From Sedimenticola sp. (lineage in GTDB: Bacteria; Pseudomonadota; Gammaproteobacteria; Chromatiales; Chromatiaceae), in contig JALSQZ010000165.1 of assembly GCA_026985055.1 (NCBI GenBank), positions 1-64,000 on the forward strand: a stretch of 64,000 bases of DNA. The letters run 5' to 3'. This document shows positions 59,817 through 64,000 of this stretch, piece by piece; positions within the stretch are counted from its first letter, which is position 1, and each line of letters begins with the position of its first letter. The notes beneath the pieces were generated by a model. That model ran no database searches and was not told the origin of the DNA. It saw only the letters and a program-made list of their open reading frames with translations. Both the position numbers and the translations under genes were made by a program.

Positions 59817-59834
59817 GGATGCTCTGTCGCAGAC

Positions 59835-62114
59835 TCAGGAGGCCAGCTTGGGATGCTCATCCGCGTCTTCGGCATCATAATTGTAGTAGTTGTAGTGATA
59901 CTGATAGTCATACCCGTAGCCACTGCGCCCCTGACCATATTTTGCCAGCAGAACACCCAGAACATGGGCATGCGCCTGATGCAGGCGTTGCAATGAACCC
60001 TTGAGCGCACCACTGCGGGTGACTCCCGCATCCACGACCAGGATACTTGCGCTGGCCATGCTGGCAAGCACCAGCGCATCGGCCAGCCCCAGTATGGGTG
60101 GGCCGTCAAGAATGACGACATCAAACTTTTCTGCCGCCTTCTCCAGAAAATCGACCATTCTGCCACTGTCCAGAAGCTCCGCCGGATTGGGAGGCAAAGG
60201 ACCGCTGGTGAGCACATACAGCCCTCCCATTACTCCGGCCTGAATGACTTCACCAGGCTTGTTCTCTCCCACCAGGTAATTGGTCAGGCCAATTTCATTG
60301 GAAAATGCCAGCTCATGATGGAGAGAAGGATTGCGCAGATCACAATCCACCAGCAACACATTGGAACCGGCCTGTACATAAGTCAGTGCCAGACTGATGG
60401 CTGACGTGGTCTTGCCTTCCCCGGAAATGGAACTTGCTACATGCAATATTTTTGGCGTGCCGGATTCCGAGGAAAATGACAGCGCGGTGCGACATGATCG
60501 ATAGGCTTCCGCGATTGCTGATTTCGGTTCTTCCCAGGTCTTCAGGGCAATGGATTCAGTTTCGTCCTGCAAACGCACTTCCGGCACCACACCCACCACC
60601 GGAAGACCGGTAAGCTTCTCGACATCCACAGAAGACTTGATGGTATCGTCCAGATGATCAAAGAGGAAGGCCAGCCCAATGCCACCAAGCAGGCCAATCG
60701 CCAGAGCAATCTGCAGATTGCGTTTCAGATTGGGTTTGTAGGCGGAAGCGGGAACCTCGCCTTTGTCGATTATCGAGATATTGTTGCTGCCCACACCTGC
60801 GGCAACACCCACTTCCTTGATGCGCTGCAACAGGCCGTTGTACAGCTCACGATTGGTTTCCACATCACGTTTCAAGGCCTGGTAATCCGTACTCTTGCGT
60901 TGCAGTTCCAGGATCTGTCCTTTCACGTCCGCCATGCGTGACTGCAACATGGCCTGTTCACGCACTGCCGCCTGATATCGGGATTTTACTGATGACTGGA
61001 GATTTCTGATTTCCTGATCAATCTTTTGATTCAGACCATCGATCTGATCCCGCAGGCGCTTCATCGCAGGATATTCGGGCTTGTATATACTGAGCTTGTC
61101 CTGATATTGCGCTTCCAGATCAGCCAGCTTTTCCTTGTAGGTCGCTATCACATCACTGTCGGACACAGGATCAAAACCCTGAGCACCGCTGCTTTGCATT
61201 TCCTGATAACTGGATTCTGCCCGAATGCGATCCGCTTCGACTTCCGTAAGACGGGTATTGAGCGCCTGCAGTTTCTGCATGAGTATGCCCTGTCTGGAAT
61301 CCAGATCCACGATTTCCCTCTGACTGGCGTATTCCACCAGCTTGCGCTCGGATTCCTCCAGATTGGCGCGTACCTGTTTGATCCGGTCTGACAGAAACTC
61401 CTTGGCATAGGAAGAGTTCTCAAAACGCCGCTCCATGCTCATGTCGATAAAACTCTTGGCCAGGGTGTTGACCACCCGCGCAGCAAGATCGGGATTGGGG
61501 CTGTCATAGCTGACCACCACCAGGCGGGAATTCTTTACCGGCGTCACACTCAGATTGGCCAGCAGCAGCTTTTCCAGACTGCCGGTGTCCGTGGAACGCT
61601 CATCCTCCGAATCTCTACCAACATTCGGCTCGGGAGAAAAAACCTTCTTCAGCTCGCGAAAGAAAGAAGGCTGTTCCTTGGCCTTGAACTGATCCGATGA
61701 TTCCAGCCCCAGCTGTTCCACCACCCGCTTGGCCAATCCCCGGCTCTTGAGCAACTGGTACTGGGTCTCGTAGAAATCAAAACTGTAGGCAGCCTCTCTC
61801 GGGGTAACTCCTTCAAAATTCACTACCCGGGCAGCTTCACGGTCGATCTGCAGCTTGACGCTGCTGCGATAAACAGGGGTCTGCAGGGAGGTGAAGATGG
61901 CACTGGCAACCAGAGAAATTGTTACGAACAGGAGGATGGTGAATTTGTGGCGAACCAGAACCGTCCAATACTCCTTGAGATCCAGCCTTTCCTCCTCTTC
62001 TTCCCCATACCCGTTGCCTTGAAAACGGTGACGAAGAGAAAGTTCACGTTCCTCCTCGGACAAAGCCAGGTTCCGGCGGGATGAAAGTCGGCCTGAATCC
62101 GGTTTCATGGACAT
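59835..62114 (-). CDS. Wzc-like polysaccharide co-polymerase/BY-kinase
   Basis: Wzz domain (LKEYWTVLVRHKFTILLFVTISLVASAI), kinase HVASSISGEGKTTSAISLALTYVQAGSNVLLVDCDLRNPSLH, Tyr-rich tail. Confidence 0.95.
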   Translation of the reverse strand: MSMKPDSGRLSSRRNLALSEEERELSLRHRFQGNGYGEEEEERLDLKEYWTVLVRHKFTILLFVTISLVASAIFTSLQTPVYRSSVKLQIDREAARVVNFEGVTPREAAYSFDFYETQYQLLKSRGLAKRVVEQLGLESSDQFKAKEQPSFFRELKKVFSPEPNVGRDSEDERSTDTGSLEKLLLANLSVTPVKNSRLVVVSYDSPNPDLAARVVNTLAKSFIDMSMERRFENSSYAKEFLSDRIKQVRANLEESERKLVEYASQREIVDLDSRQGILMQKLQALNTRLTEVEADRIRAESSYQEMQSSGAQGFDPVSDSDVIATYKEKLADLEAQYQDKLSIYKPEYPAMKRLRDQIDGLNQKIDQEIRNLQSSVKSRYQAAVREQAMLQSRMADVKGQILELQRKSTDYQALKRDVETNRELYNGLLQRIKEVGVAAGVGSNNISIIDKGEVPASAYKPNLKRNLQIALAIGLLGGIGLAFLFDHLDDTIKSSVDVEKLTGLPVVGVVPEVRLQDETESIALKTWEEPKSAIAEAYRSCRTALSFSSESGTPKILHVASSISGEGKTTSAISLALTYVQAGSNVLLVDCDLRNPSLHHELAFSNEIGLTNYLVGENKPGEVIQAGVMGGLYVLTSGPLPPNPAELLDSGRMVDFLEKAAEKFDVVILDGPPILGLADALVLASMASASILVVDAGVTRSGALKGSLQRLHQAHAHVLGVLLAKYGQGRSGYGYDYQYHYNYYNYDAEDADEHPKLAS

Positions 62115-62851
62115 CAGAACAACACGGACCAGCCGACAAAACTGGTAAGAGTTTCCGAGAACAGTTTCCAGGCCGCCTTGCTGCCACTGCGATTAACCAC
62201 GATGATATCGCCACTTTTCAGCACCGGATCGATTTGCTGCCCGGCGCGCACCTTGCGATAAGAAAGAACATATCCTGTAGTTTTCCCATTCTCCGTACGG
62301 AAGATGGCAACTTCATCAAAATCCGCCAGCCTGTCCATCCCCTTGGCATTGGCAATGGCCTGCAGAAAAGTGGTCTTGCCCTTGAGAGGAAACACTCCGG
62401 GATTCTTCACCCAGCCTTCAACGGTGATTTTCTGGCTTTCATATTCCTTGATGAAAACAGTGACATGAGGATCCTGAAGATATTTTTCCGCCAATACCTT
62501 TTCGATGCGGCGCTCCGCCTCCCGGGCGGTCAAACCCGCTACTTTTACCGGACCGATAAGCGGCAGGGAAGCATAGCCCTCGGTATTTACCCGGGTTTCC
62601 CGACCAAGTTCTTCCGCCTGGAAGACTTCCACTTCAATAAGATCCAGGGGGCCAATACGATATTCATAGGTTCGGGAATCCGGCTGTGCCGGTTCGTGCG
62701 CCACGGAAAAATCACTGATGGGCGCGCCCGCGCCTGCACTGTCAATCCCGGAAATGTCACTCTGCCCCACCTGAAGATCGTCCAGCACACCATCAGCAAC
62801 TGCCAGTGGCGACAGAAGTATCAGGAAAAACAACAGAACAGAACAACGCAT
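62114..62851 (-). CDS. polysaccharide export outer membrane protein (Wza-like, SLBB)
   Basis: YRIGPLDLIEVEVFQAEELGRETRVNTEGYASLPLIGPVKVAGLTAREAERRIEKVLAEKYLQDPHVTVFIKEY. Confidence 0.94.
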   Translation of the reverse strand: MRCSVLLFFLILLSPLAVADGVLDDLQVGQSDISGIDSAGAGAPISDFSVAHEPAQPDSRTYEYRIGPLDLIEVEVFQAEELGRETRVNTEGYASLPLIGPVKVAGLTAREAERRIEKVLAEKYLQDPHVTVFIKEYESQKITVEGWVKNPGVFPLKGKTTFLQAIANAKGMDRLADFDEVAIFRTENGKTTGYVLSYRKVRAGQQIDPVLKSGDIIVVNRSGSKAAWKLFSETLTSFVGWSVLF

Positions 62852-62890
62852 CAGGTCGGCTTCTCTTTACCATGCAAATGGAATCACTTT

Positions 62891-63053
62891 AAGGAACCTC
62901 TGATTAAATCATGAACTCGCATCTTGCGCCCAAAATGTCCCGCTACTGCGTTGCAAATCTTCGCAATAGCGGGCTATTACGTGCGATTTGCGCCTTGTAT
63001 CGGAACATTTTTAATCACAATCTGCTTCGCTCAGATTTAATCAGGGGTTCCTT
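62891..63053. repeat. MITE-like palindromic element with ~20-bp terminal inverted repeats
   Basis: Left AAGGAACCTCTGATTAAATC (62891-62910) vs right GATTTAATCAGGGGTTCCTT (63034-63053), 1 mismatch; nested CCCGCTACTGCG (62939-62950)/CGCAATAGCGGG (62962-62973). Confidence 0.75.
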
Positions 63054-63102
63054 AATTTTATCACGCATTGAACCATCTTCCGAACCATGCCACAAAGCTT
63101 GT

Positions 63103-63963
63103 TCAGTTACGCCGGCCCGGAAAAAAACGAAAAATACCGCGACTTTTTCCTGTTCTGGAGCTGCCCTGAGAAAGCAATCCCGGAGGCAATGGAAGCTGAT
63201 CGGGATCCTTGTTCCGCCAGATCGCGGCAGGGCGCTCGTGTACCAGGCGTCTGGCCTCTTCAACCCCCAGAAAACGACACGCCGCAACCTCGCCTTCCGC
63301 CAGAAGAGGAGGCCTGTTGTGCAGGTCATGTGCATCAGTGGCCAACAGATGTACCACCCCGGCATCCAGCATCTTTTCCGCCCAGTAACGGGGACCGGAG
63401 CCAAAACGCCCCGTGAGACTACCCGCTGTCAGCTGCAACCAGGCTCCTGCGCGGGCAACCGTGAGAAACTCCTCATAGTACTGCTCCAGCCAGACAAGGC
63501 GTTCCGGATGGGTGATCACCGGCACAAAGCCCGCACTCAGCACATCGGCAATGAAGCGGACAAAATTCATCAACGGCACATGATGCGGTGGCTCAAACAG
63601 AAAATACCGGGAAGCGTTGAGGCAGGGAAATGTCCCGGAACGCAGTCTGGATAGCAACTCCGGCACCACCTGTATATCCGCCCCCATCCCCAGCGTCAGA
63701 CAAATCTGTTGCTCTTCGAGCAATCCCCTGAAACGGGTCAGCGCATCACGAATGCTGTTGGTATCATTTTCGAACAGCCCCGGATAGATATGTGGTGTAC
63801 AGGCCAGATGAGTGATGCCGTCAGCCACCGCCATGCGCGCCATTTCCAGAGCTGTTTCATCTGTTTCCGCCCCGTCATCGATGCCAGGCAACAGGTGACA
63901 ATGCAGGTCATACACCAGCGCCACTCTCCAGCTTCGGCTTGGCCTGAACATGATCAGGCCCAT
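63103..63963 (-). CDS. CpsB/CapC-type PHP tyrosine-protein phosphatase
   Basis: VYDLHCHLLPGIDDGAETDETALEMARMAVADGITHLACTPH; PVITHPERL; LLATDAHDL. Start may be downstream of the provided ORF start. Confidence 0.9.
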   Translation of the reverse strand: MGLIMFRPSRSWRVALVYDLHCHLLPGIDDGAETDETALEMARMAVADGITHLACTPHIYPGLFENDTNSIRDALTRFRGLLEEQQICLTLGMGADIQVVPELLSRLRSGTFPCLNASRYFLFEPPHHVPLMNFVRFIADVLSAGFVPVITHPERLVWLEQYYEEFLTVARAGAWLQLTAGSLTGRFGSGPRYWAEKMLDAGVVHLLATDAHDLHNRPPLLAEGEVAACRFLGVEEARRLVHERPAAIWRNKDPDQLPLPPGLLSQGSSRTGKSRGIFRFFPGRRN

Positions 63964-64000
63964 TATGCAACGTCTTCAACCGCTTCCAGGCCCGATTCAT

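Noticed and set aside
1-64000. CRISPR arrays, tRNA/rRNA genes, complete IS elements or prophage
   Set aside because: No regularly spaced repeats, no tRNA-like cloverleaf or rRNA sequence and no transposase/phage proteins were recognised by eye; not tested computationally

Overview
This 64-kb window is gene-dense chromosomal DNA. Gene content looks like a gammaproteobacterium, possibly a sulfur oxidiser or Chromatiales/Thiotrichales relative; this is inference only. No rRNA, tRNA, CRISPR array, prophage or complete IS element was recognised. The left half (about 0-33 kb) is mostly housekeeping or semi-conserved: an imuA-imuB-dnaE2 mutagenesis cassette preceded by a GAAC-N7-GAAC direct repeat; an AEC permease; two ClC proteins; adk with a Cys4 LID; metA coupled to a P-loop ATPase; a PAS-GGDEF-EAL protein; a di-heme cytochrome c peroxidase; a DMT permease; a ~1,170-aa PPi-type PEP carboxykinase-like protein; dnaQ/rnhA/methyltransferase; mltD; and an opp operon with an embedded M3 peptidase and small lipoprotein. 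The right half (about 33.6-64 kb) is a large, almost unidirectional exopolysaccharide (Wzx/Wzy/Wza/Wzc-type) locus. Its distal end carries a compact PqqD/radical-SAM/HprK-related-kinase/S26-like-peptidase module. That module includes a 62-aa candidate RiPP precursor (ending ...GGCAKADLGTCGFGGIGGPINS) overlapping pqqD, and a large secreted gingipain-like (C25) peptidase just upstream. This putative peptide-maturation system is the best candidate for an undescribed system in the window.
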